From Spirochaeta isovalerica (GTDB lineage: Bacteria > Spirochaetota > Spirochaetia > DSM-2461), in the NCBI RefSeq assembly GCF_014207565.1, contig NZ_JACHGJ010000012.1:34788-98787 (forward strand): a DNA stretch of 64,000 bases, in the 5' to 3' direction. The first letter of the stretch is position 1. Each line of letters begins with the position of its first letter. The notes under the pieces were generated by a model. It made no database searches. It was not told the DNA's origin and saw nothing but the letters and a program-made list of their open reading frames with translations. Both the position numbers and the translations under genes were made by a program. This document shows positions 26,875 to 35,359 of the stretch, piece by piece.

Positions 26875-27291
26875 ATGGATTCCATGAACAGCTACCCGAT
26901 CTGGTTTTACGAATCAAAGGATTTTAAAGCGCAACTTATTGAAAAAAACAAAGGGATTCTCGTATTTTATCCCGATGGGCGGGTGACAACTCAGGCGGCT
27001 AAAGCCTTCTTCGAATTTCTTAAAAAGTACAAGGACAAACAGGAAAAGGGGAATCTTATCCTGGTTGTCGACAACAGCCGGATATCTTCCATCGATATGA
27101 AAGCCAGAATTTATGTCGTCGATACCATAGGCAAAGATTCCTTTATCGACATTGCCGTCAGTTTCGGCGACAACCTTATCTTTTCAGCAGTTGTAAAGAT
27201 CTTCACTTCCGTAATGAGCAAAGCGAAAATCCATAACAAGGTCTTTAAAACAGAAAAGGAAGCCCTGGAATGGGCTTCCCTCTATGTTTGA
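26875..27291 (+). CDS. STAS/SpoIIAA-like small protein
   Basis: 138 aa, cytosolic. It alternates strands and helices with a central LILVVDNSRISSIDMKARIY segment (split: LILVVDNSR, SSIDMKARIY) reminiscent of STAS or SpoIIAA-like (DUF3478-type) domains. The usual phosphorylatable serine context is not clear. Two ATGs (26875 and 26884) are possible starts; the AGG at about 8 nt favours the first. Alone between a terminator and the convergent oadB. Function unknown; the fold assignment is tentative. Confidence 0.65.
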   Translation: MDSMNSYPIWFYESKDFKAQLIEKNKGILVFYPDGRVTTQAAKAFFEFLKKYKDKQEKGNLILVVDNSRISSIDMKARIYVVDTIGKDSFIDIAVSFGDNLIFSAVVKIFTSVMSKAKIHNKVFKTEKEALEWASLYV

Positions 27292-27312
27292 TTAAAAAAT
27301 CTCAAATATTTA

Positions 27313-28479
27313 TTACGCCGGAACCAGTACCGACCAGAGTATACCGGCGGCAATGGCAGACCCGATGACTCCCGCTACGTTGGGAGCCATGGCATGCATG
27401 AGCAGATGATTGTTCGGATCTTCACTCTGTCCGACTGTCTGGACAACCCGGGCAGAGTCAGGTACAGCGGAAACTCCGGCAGCTCCGACCAGCGGATTAA
27501 TCTTTTCTTTCAGGAAAAGATTCATAAACTTGGCAAAAAGCACCCCGCCGGCTGTGGCTATGGCGAATGAAAATGCTCCCAAACCGAAAATCATCAGAGA
27601 CTGGGGAGTCAGAAAACCTTTGTTAACCATAACTCCCCCCTCTTCAACCATTCTGACTGCCTGGGTACTGGCCCCGACAGAAAAGCCCAGAAGGATTGTA
27701 ACGATATCAATCATCGATGTTCTGGCCGTTTCAGCCAGGCGCTCGGTCACAAAGCTCTCTTTAAGAAGGTTTCCGAAGAAGAGCATTCCAAGCAGAGTCA
27801 ATGAACCGGGTACGATAAGAGCCGTTACAATAAAGCCGATAATGGGGAAGAAAATCTTTTCTCTTTTTGAAACAATCCTGGGAGGAGTCATTCTTATGAG
27901 CCGTTCCTTTTTTGTTGTCAGCAGCTTCATGATCGGCGGCTGGATAACCGGAACAAGGGCCATGTAGGAATAAGCGGCGATGGCAATAGCCCCGAGAAGA
28001 TGGGGAGCCAGTTTTGACGAAAGGAAAATGGATGTAGGACCGTCCGCTCCTCCGATGATACCGATAGCACCGGCTTCAGCTCCGGAGAATCCGAGAAACA
28101 TAGCTCCGGCGATAGTCAGAAAGATACCGATCTGCGCCGCTCCCCCGAGAAGAATAAGCTTGGGGTTTGAAAGCATGTAGGAAAAATCCGTCATGGCGCC
28201 GATCCCGAGGAATATAAGAGGAGGGAAAACACCCTGGCTGACGCCGAAGTAGATATAGCTCAGGACAGAACCCTGATCGTATACCCCGACAGCCATTCCG
28301 GCCGCGAAAGGTATATTACCTGCAATGATACCGAAACCGATAGGAAGTAGAAGGAGTGGTTCAAAGTGTTTGGCAATGGCAAGAGTGATGAAAGTGATTC
28401 CGATCAGAATCATAATCACGTTGCCCGGGGACATCTGAAAAAAACCAGTCGAAGATAAAAAGCTCTTAAACATTTCCAT
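27313..28479 (-). CDS. oadB: Na+-transporting oxaloacetate (carboxylic acid) decarboxylase beta subunit
   Basis: 388 aa integral membrane subunit that decarboxylates carboxybiotin and pumps Na+ outward. About eleven hydrophobic segments; conserved family motifs seen include the LIFLGIGAMTDFSYML segment, IGIIGGADGPTSIF with the Na+-binding aspartate, and the C-terminal NHLLMHAMAPNVAGVIGSA (split: NHLLMHAM, NVAGVIGSA). A GGAG ribosome-binding site lies 9 nt before the ATG. It is 14 bp downstream of oadG on the same strand; the biotin-carrying alpha subunit is encoded separately at 32515-34299 on the other strand. Confidence 0.93.
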   Translation of the reverse strand: MEMFKSFLSSTGFFQMSPGNVIMILIGITFITLAIAKHFEPLLLLPIGFGIIAGNIPFAAGMAVGVYDQGSVLSYIYFGVSQGVFPPLIFLGIGAMTDFSYMLSNPKLILLGGAAQIGIFLTIAGAMFLGFSGAEAGAIGIIGGADGPTSIFLSSKLAPHLLGAIAIAAYSYMALVPVIQPPIMKLLTTKKERLIRMTPPRIVSKREKIFFPIIGFIVTALIVPGSLTLLGMLFFGNLLKESFVTERLAETARTSMIDIVTILLGFSVGASTQAVRMVEEGGVMVNKGFLTPQSLMIFGLGAFSFAIATAGGVLFAKFMNLFLKEKINPLVGAAGVSAVPDSARVVQTVGQSEDPNNHLLMHAMAPNVAGVIGSAIAAGILWSVLVPA

Positions 28480-28493
28480 AATTTATAACTCCC

Positions 28494-28760
28494 TTATCCG
28501 ACTTTCTGCTTTTTTTTGTAGATGGCAGCGGCAATGGCGGCAACAGCAGCACCGTCGTCGGCGCTTCTGCGGGTTCCGCTGTTCGGTTCGATATGTTTTT
28601 CCGGAATAATCTTATCCAGAACAACCAGAAACACGGGTAACAGCTTGATTATCGCAGCGATAACGACAAGCGCCAGGAATACGATACTCATACCCGCGAT
28701 AGACAGACTGTAGCCATCATTCAAAGCGATGTTCTGCAGTCCCTTCTCAAAAAAATTCAT
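28494..28760 (-). CDS. oadG: Oxaloacetate decarboxylase gamma subunit (OadG-like)
   Basis: 88 aa. A single N-terminal membrane helix (LSIAGMSIVFLALVVIAAII) and a charged C-terminal tail (IPEKHIEPN...) fit OadG, which links the alpha subunit to OadB. The start at ATG 28760 has AAGAAGG 7 nt upstream; the in-frame GTG at 28766 is too close to it. The C-terminus ends AAAIYKKKQKV and lacks the His-rich zinc tail of some OadG proteins. Directly followed by oadB. Promoter and operator-like repeat lie upstream at 28790-28827. Confidence 0.85.
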   Translation of the reverse strand: MNFFEKGLQNIALNDGYSLSIAGMSIVFLALVVIAAIIKLLPVFLVVLDKIIPEKHIEPNSGTRRSADDGAAVAAIAAAIYKKKQKVG

Positions 28761-28789
28761 GTACACACCTTCTTTATTTTAACTGACGG

Positions 28790-28827
28790 AATCATTATTC
28801 CAGCAATTTGTTGAATATGTCAACAAA
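28790..28827 (-). promoter_or_regulatory. oadGB promoter with inverted repeat TTTGTTGA-N5-TCAACAAA
   Basis: The perfect 8-bp arms (28807-28814 and 28820-28827) contain the -35 TTGACA on the minus strand. An AATAAT-like -10 follows after 17-18 bp. Overlap of the -35 by the repeat suggests a regulator-binding site. The core GTTGAnnTATTCAAC recurs in the same orientation upstream of oadA (32376-32390). Confidence 0.55.
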
Positions 28828-28865
28828 CCGTCTTTCCAAAATCATCCATCAGATATTTTTCCTGT

Positions 28866-29369
28866 CTATTTCGCTTGGGGAATCGATGGAACCAGTGTAC
28901 GCGGCAGGACGAAACCGGCCGGCAGATCTCTTTCCAGAGAAGCGGGAAGCCATTCCTGATTTCTTCCGAAAGGCCCGATCTTCCCTCTCACTATCAGATT
29001 CCCGTCTTTAATCCACATGTCGCAGGAATAGATTTTCGCCGGCTCGGGATCCATGATTTTACCACGGCTCCACCTGCGGCCCCGGTCTTCCATTTCCCAG
29101 ATAAAATCGAGCCCTGAATAATAAGGCTCGCCGGCGACATTAACCGCTTTTTCCACGGGATTCATAATGGAATCAAGCATCTTTCCCTGTTCATCGAAGG
29201 TCGCCAGGATTCTGCCGTAAACCAGTCCGTCCCTCTCATAAATAAGAGATATTGACTTGGGCAGGCCTGTGTTGTCATCAACGCTTTTCCACAAACCCGT
29301 AATGGGTTCCGCTGCAAATAGAATCATTCCCGCCAGCAGAAAAAAAGTTAATAAAACAGCCTTTTTCAT
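28866..29369 (-). CDS. Exported DUF2147 protein
   Basis: About 167 aa. Signal peptide MKKAVLLTFFLLAGMILFA|AEP, then the DUF2147 pattern (ITGLWKSVDDNTGLPKS, GLDFIWEMEDRGRRWSRGKIMDP split as GLDFIWEM and WSRGKIMDPE, KIYSCDMWIKDGNLIVRG). DUF2147 proteins are small secreted or periplasmic beta-rich proteins of unknown function. The start at 29369 is chosen for its GAGGAG Shine-Dalgarno; ORF starts further upstream overlap the M16 stop and lack one. Follows the M16 peptidase gene by 14 bp, so cotranscribed. Confidence 0.85.
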   Translation of the reverse strand: MKKAVLLTFFLLAGMILFAAEPITGLWKSVDDNTGLPKSISLIYERDGLVYGRILATFDEQGKMLDSIMNPVEKAVNVAGEPYYSGLDFIWEMEDRGRRWSRGKIMDPEPAKIYSCDMWIKDGNLIVRGKIGPFGRNQEWLPASLERDLPAGFVLPRTLVPSIPQAK

Positions 29370-29383
29370 TATCGTACTCCTCA

Positions 29384-32254
29384 TCAATAGTTAAAGATAT
29401 CTTTGAGTTTTAATTCCGTAACTTCACCATAATTGCGAAGGGAATTAAAATCAATCTCCTTACGGTTCCCAATGACAAGGACTGTGAATTTTTTACCTTT
29501 TATATTATTGGAAAAGAAGTCCTTCACCTCGTCAAAGGTCATTTTTTTAATCCGGTTGTATATATCCTCGCGATAATCCCGGTGGATGCCCATATCGTTG
29601 TTTTCCAGATAGGTCCAGAACAGATCATTGTTGAGAATTCTTTCTGTTTCCAGATTTTTCAAAATGGACTCGCGGGCGGCTTCAAAGGAAATTTCCGCGT
29701 CGGGAATATCATTCATCAAACCGAACATGGCACTCAGAGCCTCTTCCAGCTTATGAACCTGGGTTCCGATAAAAGCGTGTATATAGTGGGACTTGTCTCT
29801 TCGTCCCGGAGTGGTGTATGCCGAATAGGCGGAATAGGCCAATCCCCGGGCTTCCCGTATTTCCTGGAAGACAATGGAGTTCATGCCGCTGCCGTAAAAT
29901 TCATTGAAGACATAGGCCATGGCCATAAGTTCTTCCTGAAACTGCTTCTGTTTGGAAATGAGCAGGACCTCAGCCTGAGCCATATCGTAATCGACAAAGT
30001 AAACTCTGTTTCTGTCCGATTCCTGTTCCGCATACACTTTTTCGGCCGGATTGGGTTCGGGAAGATTCTTGATTCTATGACGCTGCTCCACGATAGTCTC
30101 AATATTCCGGCACGACCGGGGTCCGTAATAAAAAACGCTGTGTTTAAAACGATACAGTTCGCGAATCAGGGAAGTGAGCTCATCGGGAGAAATAGATGAA
30201 AGCTCCCGTGCGGAGAGAATATCCGTAAAGGGAGAATCCTTGCCGTAACGCCCCCAGGCGTACATGGCTCCGTTGAGAATGGTCCTTTTGCTGAGCTTGG
30301 CATCACGCCTTTTCTGAAGAATCCCTTTTATGAATTTCTTATAGGACTTTTTATCGGCTTTGGCTTTGGAGAGCAGATGCTCCAGAAGATCGATCCCCTT
30401 GTCGAAATAGCGGTCCCGGCCATAGAGGTAAATATAAGTCCGGCTGGAATCGGTATTGATTCCCATTTCCAGTCCCAGCCGGAAGCACTCCTGCTGAAGA
30501 CTCGAAGGAGAATAAAGCGATGTCCCGATATAATTGAGATATGACGCAGCCAGCGCCAGTTTTTTACTGTGATTTCTTCCGATTTCGAAAATGTACTGGA
30601 ATTCAAAAAGATCGTTGCTCTGGTTTCCGATGCAGTTGATTGTCAATCCCTGGATTGTCTTTCTCCGTACTATGGCTTCTTCGAAATTGACAAACTCCGG
30701 TTTGAGCCTTCTCGTCTTTTCCTGCTTGATTTTTGAAAAGTATTCCGATTCTATGCCATGGCGAATTTTCAAAGGGGAAAACTCAGGCTTTTCCATCAGC
30801 TCCGACGCTTTCCCCTTCCCTTTTTTCTTCTGAATCAGGATAAAATTGTCGCTGAACCGGGATTTGACGAAATTGACGAGGTTTTCCTTGGTTACAGCGC
30901 GGATCTTTTCAATTTTATTCAGGTAATCATCCCATGAAGTCCCGCTGATAAAAGCATCGGCATAGGAGTCGACGACCATATTGGACTCCAGATCCTGGGT
31001 TCTTGAAATCTCAAAGTAATTGGCCACCGAATCGATCATCCAGTCTTCGAAATCTCCCTGTCTCAACGTTTCTATCTGCTCGAGCAGCAGGACGGCTACA
31101 TGGTCGAGAGACTGGTTGTGCCGGGGAAGGCCGTACATGATAAACCAGCTGTAATCGCGGCACGATAAATAGGATGTCCCCGCTTCCAGCAGTTTCTGAT
31201 TCTGTACGAGCTTCAGGTCGAAAAGTCCGGCCTGGCTGTTATTGAGCATCATATCAATCAAAGTGAGATAAAGATCATCCTCGGAACCGGCACCGTCGAA
31301 TCTGAATCCGACAGTGGAGAATGCGGCGTCGGGACCGTATGTCGATTTGCGGACAGGCCCTTTCAGCGGTTCCTCCACCACCGGTTCATGCACCGGCAGC
31401 TCTCCGGCCGGAATATCTCCCCAGATTCTGTCGATTTCTCTTATGGAAGCTTCAATATCAAGATCGCCGGAAAGAGCGATGGCCATATTGGAAGGAATGT
31501 ACCATTGCTTATAGTATTCTTTCAGCTTTTTCAGGGAAGGACGGCGAAGGTGTTCACCTGTTCCCAGTATGGTGCGGCTGCCGTAGGGATGGTTGGGAAA
31601 CAAAGAAGACATGAGCAGATTGCTGACCTTCTGAAAATCATCATCCTGTTCCTGGTTGAACTCTTCGTAGACGACTTCCAGTTCCGTAGGGAAAAAGCGG
31701 AAAACGGGATTGAAAAAACGCTCCTTTTCAATTGTCAGCCACCGCTCGAGTTCCCCGGCGGGGATATCGTTATTGTATACCGTTTCCTCAAATCCTGTAT
31801 GGGCGTTGGTATAGCGGGCTCCGATATGGGTAAAGATCCTGTCCAGTTCTCCGGGCAGAGCCAGCGAAGAAAGCTGAACCGATAAATCGTCGATCTTCTT
31901 AAGCAGATCTTTCCGCTCCTGTTCGCCCGGGGCAGCACAATATTCTTCGTAAAGGTCTTCCAGATCCTGCAGAAGAACTCTTTCCTTCTCCCAATCCAGA
32001 GCTCCGATGGAAGGAGTGCCTTTAAACATCATATGTTCCAGATAATGAGCCATTCCTGTCGAATCAGCGGGATCGTTGACAGATCCCGTCCTGACTATGA
32101 TTCTGGACTTGATACGGGGCTTTTCCAGGTTCGTGCTGATAAAGACTTTAAGACCGTTTTTCAAAGTGTAGATTCTTAAGCCGAAAGGATCGCCTGCCGC
32201 ATGTTCAAAGAGGTATCCCGCACTATCGGAATCTTTTAATAATTTATATGTCAT
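29384..32254 (-). CDS. M16-family (insulinase-like) zinc peptidase, no signal peptide
   Basis: 956 aa. The inverted zinc motif is in MAHYLEHMMFKGTPS (HYLEH, about residue 67), with the second-shell glutamate region HTGFEETVYNN about 100 residues on. The long inserted helical segment between them (LLQDLEDLYEEY...) is unusual compared with short M16B enzymes. The C-terminal inactive-like modules are present. No signal peptide is visible, in contrast to the M16 protein at 23992-26793, so it probably acts in the cytosol. Forms a two-gene unit with the DUF2147 gene. Confidence 0.9.
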   Translation of the reverse strand: MTYKLLKDSDSAGYLFEHAAGDPFGLRIYTLKNGLKVFISTNLEKPRIKSRIIVRTGSVNDPADSTGMAHYLEHMMFKGTPSIGALDWEKERVLLQDLEDLYEEYCAAPGEQERKDLLKKIDDLSVQLSSLALPGELDRIFTHIGARYTNAHTGFEETVYNNDIPAGELERWLTIEKERFFNPVFRFFPTELEVVYEEFNQEQDDDFQKVSNLLMSSLFPNHPYGSRTILGTGEHLRRPSLKKLKEYYKQWYIPSNMAIALSGDLDIEASIREIDRIWGDIPAGELPVHEPVVEEPLKGPVRKSTYGPDAAFSTVGFRFDGAGSEDDLYLTLIDMMLNNSQAGLFDLKLVQNQKLLEAGTSYLSCRDYSWFIMYGLPRHNQSLDHVAVLLLEQIETLRQGDFEDWMIDSVANYFEISRTQDLESNMVVDSYADAFISGTSWDDYLNKIEKIRAVTKENLVNFVKSRFSDNFILIQKKKGKGKASELMEKPEFSPLKIRHGIESEYFSKIKQEKTRRLKPEFVNFEEAIVRRKTIQGLTINCIGNQSNDLFEFQYIFEIGRNHSKKLALAASYLNYIGTSLYSPSSLQQECFRLGLEMGINTDSSRTYIYLYGRDRYFDKGIDLLEHLLSKAKADKKSYKKFIKGILQKRRDAKLSKRTILNGAMYAWGRYGKDSPFTDILSARELSSISPDELTSLIRELYRFKHSVFYYGPRSCRNIETIVEQRHRIKNLPEPNPAEKVYAEQESDRNRVYFVDYDMAQAEVLLISKQKQFQEELMAMAYVFNEFYGSGMNSIVFQEIREARGLAYSAYSAYTTPGRRDKSHYIHAFIGTQVHKLEEALSAMFGLMNDIPDAEISFEAARESILKNLETERILNNDLFWTYLENNDMGIHRDYREDIYNRIKKMTFDEVKDFFSNNIKGKKFTVLVIGNRKEIDFNSLRNYGEVTELKLKDIFNY

Positions 32255-32375
32255 CTGGTCAAAACCTGCACCGTGTCAAAAATGAATACAAGCCATCATT
32301 ATACAGAAAAAAAACAAGTAAATACATGAAAATTCCTGAAATATCAAAAAAAAATCACCAGAGAAAACAATGTTG

Positions 32376-32458
32376 GTTGAATTATTCAACATTTATTTAT
32401 GAAATACCTTTTTTCCCATCTCCGCTGTAGTTACATAAAATAATTGTTCGTATATAAT
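32376..32458 (+). promoter_or_regulatory. oadA upstream region: palindrome and promoter
   Basis: GTTGAATTATTCAAC (32376-32390) is a perfect palindrome around a central base. It shares 13 of 15 positions with the element at oadGB. A promoter TTACAT (32431-32436), 16-bp spacer, TATAAT (32453-32458) lies downstream of it, about 57 bp before the ATG. The 260-bp gap between M16 and oadA is AT-rich and holds nothing else. Confidence 0.5.
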
Positions 32459-32514
32459 GATATCGGTTTTTCTACAGGAAGGCCGTTTTCGATACACAAT
32501 TAGAGGGTTTACAT

Positions 32515-34299
32515 ATGAAAAAGAGAATTGAGTTTATGAATACCGCATTCCGAGACGGTTTTCAGTCGGTTTACGGTGCCAGAGTGCTGACAAAAGATTT
32601 CCTCCCCGCTGTGGAAGCGGCCAGAGATGCAGGGATCACACACTTCGAAGCGGGAGGCGGTGCACGCTTTCAGTCATTGTATTTCTATTGCAATGAAGAC
32701 GCCTTTGATATGATGGATCAGTTCCGAGTCGCAGCGGGTCCCGACGCGAACCTCCAGACTCTGTCCAGAGGTGTCAATGTCGTCGGCCTCGATTCACAGC
32801 CGAGCGATATAATCAAACTGCATGCCGACCTTTTCAAAAAGCACGGAATGACAACTATTCGTAACTTTGACGCATTGAACGATGTAAACAATCTTATTTA
32901 TTCAGGACAGTGTATAGTCGATGCGGGCCTGAAGCACGAAGTCTGTGTCACCATGATGGAACTTCCCCCGGGATGTTCCGGAGCCCACACTCCCGAATTC
33001 TATGTAGACACTCTGAGAAAAATCCTCGAAGCGAATATTCCTTTCGATTCGGTTTGTTTCAAAGACGCATCGGGAACCTCTGTTCCCCACAAAGTGTACG
33101 ACACAATCAAGCAGGCGAGACAGCTTCTCGGCGAAGATGTGAGAATCGTTTTCCATACACATGAAACTGCCGGGATCTCCATCATCCAGAACAAAGCGGC
33201 GATGGAAGCCGGAGCCAACCAGATCGATCTGTCCATGGCTCCCGTATCGGGCGGAACCTGTCAGCCCGACATTATGACTATGTATCACGCCCTTCAGGGA
33301 ACGGACTGGGATCTCGGTATCGATCCCGTTAAAATATTCGAAGCAGAAGAGATTTTCAAAGAATGCATGGCTGATTATTTCATGCCTCCCGAAGCCAAGA
33401 AAGTGGAACCCACCATCCCCCTCTCCCCGATGCCCGGAGGAGCTCTTACAGCCAATACCCAGATGCTGAGAGATAACAATCTTCTGGACAAATACGAGGA
33501 AATTACCAAATTCATGGGAAAAGCCGTCGCCAAAGGCGGTTTCGGTACATCGGTTACACCTGTTTCGCAGTTCTACTTCCAGCAGGCATTCAACAACACC
33601 ATGTTCGGCAACTGGCAGAAGATCGCCGACGGATACGGGAAAATGGTACTCGGCTACTTCGGCAAAACGCCTGTTGAGCCCGATGCGGATATCGTAAAGA
33701 TAGCCAGCCAGCAGCTCAAACTCGAGCCGACGACAAAAACGGTTCTTGAAATCAACGACGCCAACCCCAATCTGGGACGTAAAGCGGCAGAAATGGCCCT
33801 TATCAAAAACGACCTGGATATTACCGATGAAAACATCTTTATCGCCGCCACATGCCGGGAAAAAGGAATTGCCTTCCTCCAGGGCAAGGCGGTAGAGAAC
33901 ATCAGAAAGATCGAAAAGAAATCCGCCGGTGCCGAAGAGGGCTACACCGTAACGGTGAACGGTAAAAAATATGCCGTTCGCTTCGAAGGAGACAAAGCCC
34001 TTGTCAACGGCAAGAGCTACGATATCGGCGTCAGCGAGGGCATCGATGAGGAGAGCATGAAACAACCTTCAGCGCCGGCCGGCTCGGGAAAACCCGTAAC
34101 CGCCCCCATGCCGGGACTTATGCTGAGAATCAGCGTCAAAGAAGGCGATGAGGTTGAAGAAGGCGATGAAGTCGCTGTGCTGGAAGCTATGAAAATGGAA
34201 AATGCCGTATTCGCTCCCTGTTCGGGAACTGTGCAGTCAATTCTCGTAGACCAGGGAGACCAGGTCACGTCCGACCAGCTGATTATGGAAATCGGCTGA
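32515..34299 (+). CDS. oadA: Oxaloacetate decarboxylase alpha subunit (biotin-dependent carboxyltransferase)
   Basis: 594 aa. N-terminal HMGL-like carboxyltransferase domain (about 1-300; FRDGFQSVYGARVLT, metal-binding HTHETAG, SGGTCQPDIMTM), a conserved PYC/OadA middle domain, and a C-terminal biotinyl domain with the biotin-lysine in EAMKMEN (about K560). It transfers CO2 from a carboxylic acid to biotin for release by OadB with Na+ export. Oxaloacetate is the likely substrate, but related pumps use other acids, and some residues near the N-terminus differ from the usual RDAHQSLLATR pattern. Monocistronic, unlinked to oadGB by 4 kb but with a similar upstream repeat. Confidence 0.9.
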   Translation: MKKRIEFMNTAFRDGFQSVYGARVLTKDFLPAVEAARDAGITHFEAGGGARFQSLYFYCNEDAFDMMDQFRVAAGPDANLQTLSRGVNVVGLDSQPSDIIKLHADLFKKHGMTTIRNFDALNDVNNLIYSGQCIVDAGLKHEVCVTMMELPPGCSGAHTPEFYVDTLRKILEANIPFDSVCFKDASGTSVPHKVYDTIKQARQLLGEDVRIVFHTHETAGISIIQNKAAMEAGANQIDLSMAPVSGGTCQPDIMTMYHALQGTDWDLGIDPVKIFEAEEIFKECMADYFMPPEAKKVEPTIPLSPMPGGALTANTQMLRDNNLLDKYEEITKFMGKAVAKGGFGTSVTPVSQFYFQQAFNNTMFGNWQKIADGYGKMVLGYFGKTPVEPDADIVKIASQQLKLEPTTKTVLEINDANPNLGRKAAEMALIKNDLDITDENIFIAATCREKGIAFLQGKAVENIRKIEKKSAGAEEGYTVTVNGKKYAVRFEGDKALVNGKSYDIGVSEGIDEESMKQPSAPAGSGKPVTAPMPGLMLRISVKEGDEVEEGDEVAVLEAMKMENAVFAPCSGTVQSILVDQGDQVTSDQLIMEIG

Positions 34300-34317
34300 T
34301 AGAGACTGGAAGATTCA

Positions 34318-34350
34318 GGACCGGAAAAGTTTTTTTCCGGTCCTTTTTTT
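34318..34350 (+). terminator. Rho-independent terminator of oadA
   Basis: GGACCGGAAAA pairs with TTTTCCGGTCC (11-bp stem) followed by seven T; 18 bp after the stop. Confidence 0.9.
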
Positions 34351-34441
34351 AAAAAAATAACCCAATTTTACGGATTTGTTGTAAGATATTCCTAAGTTGC
34401 TTATTTCATAGGCATTTCAGCCGACAATATCTATATGCATT

Positions 34442-35359
34442 ATGGAGCAGAGAACAGTGAACGATAAAAGTACACTTTCTTCCATCCTGGTAGTTGATGA
34501 TGACCCAGCTGTCAGCCAACTCATTCAATGTATTCTGACTGAGGAACAATACGCTGTAGAAACCGCATCGGACGGCAGGGAAGCTCTGGCCAGAGATGAC
34601 CTGAAAACATTCGACCTCTTTATCCTCGACATCAATATGCCGGCAATGAACGGTTACAGTCTGTGCACCGAACTGAAAAATTCCTATGAAATGAGAGATA
34701 CGCCCGTCATTTTCCTCACTGGTAATATTCTTCCCGAAGACAAAGTGAAGGGTTTCGAGTGCGGAGCCATTGATTATATTACCAAGCCCTTTAACGGATC
34801 AGAGCTAATCGCCCGCGTCCGCAATCATCTTGAAGTCAAGCACAATCGCGATTATCTCAAACAGATGGCTCTCACAGACGGTCTCACGCAACTCTATAAT
34901 CACTCGTACATTCACGAAAGGCTTGTTGAAGAAATTAGCTATACGAAAAGACATGAACTGAATCTGTCACTGATTATGTTCGATCTCGATAATTTCAAAC
35001 TGGTTAATGACACCTTCGGTCACAAACAGGGCGATAAGGTTCTGCAGAAAGTCTCCCGTTCCATAAAAGATATTATAAGGGAAGAAGATGTGGCCGGACG
35101 ATACGGCGGCGAGGAATTCATTATCATTCTTCCCAATACGGATCATGTTTCGGCCTTTAAAGTGGCGGAAAAAATCCGCAAATCCGTTAAAAACCTGAAA
35201 TGGGACAATAGGGATATGAAGATCACTCTCAGCGGAGGGGTTTCCACCTTGAGCAAGGAGAGCATCAACGAGTTTATCGAAAAAACGGATGTCCTCCTCT
35301 ACAAAGCCAAACATGACGGCAAAGACAAAATTATCTCAGCCGTTCCCGTTATGAATTAA
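34442..35359 (+). CDS. Response regulator with GGDEF (diguanylate cyclase) domain
   Basis: 305 aa. Receiver domain about residues 13-125 with acidic DDD near 19-21, the phosphoacceptor D63 (FILDINMP) and the KPF lysine. GGDEF domain about 140-300 with the signature RYGGEEF intact, so c-di-GMP synthesis is expected. No obvious I-site RxxD directly upstream. An in-frame GTG at 34457 has a GGAG 9 nt upstream (formed by the first codons of the longer frame) and may be the true start. The 3' end overlaps the convergent group B-like hydrogenase gene by 11 bp. The cognate kinase is not adjacent. Confidence 0.9.
   Translation: MEQRTVNDKSTLSSILVVDDDPAVSQLIQCILTEEQYAVETASDGREALARDDLKTFDLFILDINMPAMNGYSLCTELKNSYEMRDTPVIFLTGNILPEDKVKGFECGAIDYITKPFNGSELIARVRNHLEVKHNRDYLKQMALTDGLTQLYNHSYIHERLVEEISYTKRHELNLSLIMFDLDNFKLVNDTFGHKQGDKVLQKVSRSIKDIIREEDVAGRYGGEEFIIILPNTDHVSAFKVAEKIRKSVKNLKWDNRDMKITLSGGVSTLSKESINEFIEKTDVLLYKAKHDGKDKIISAVPVMN

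Noticed and set aside
32902..34065. 387-codon minus-strand frame inside oadA
   Set aside because: Shadow frame; the plus strand encodes a full carboxyltransferase with biotin domain.
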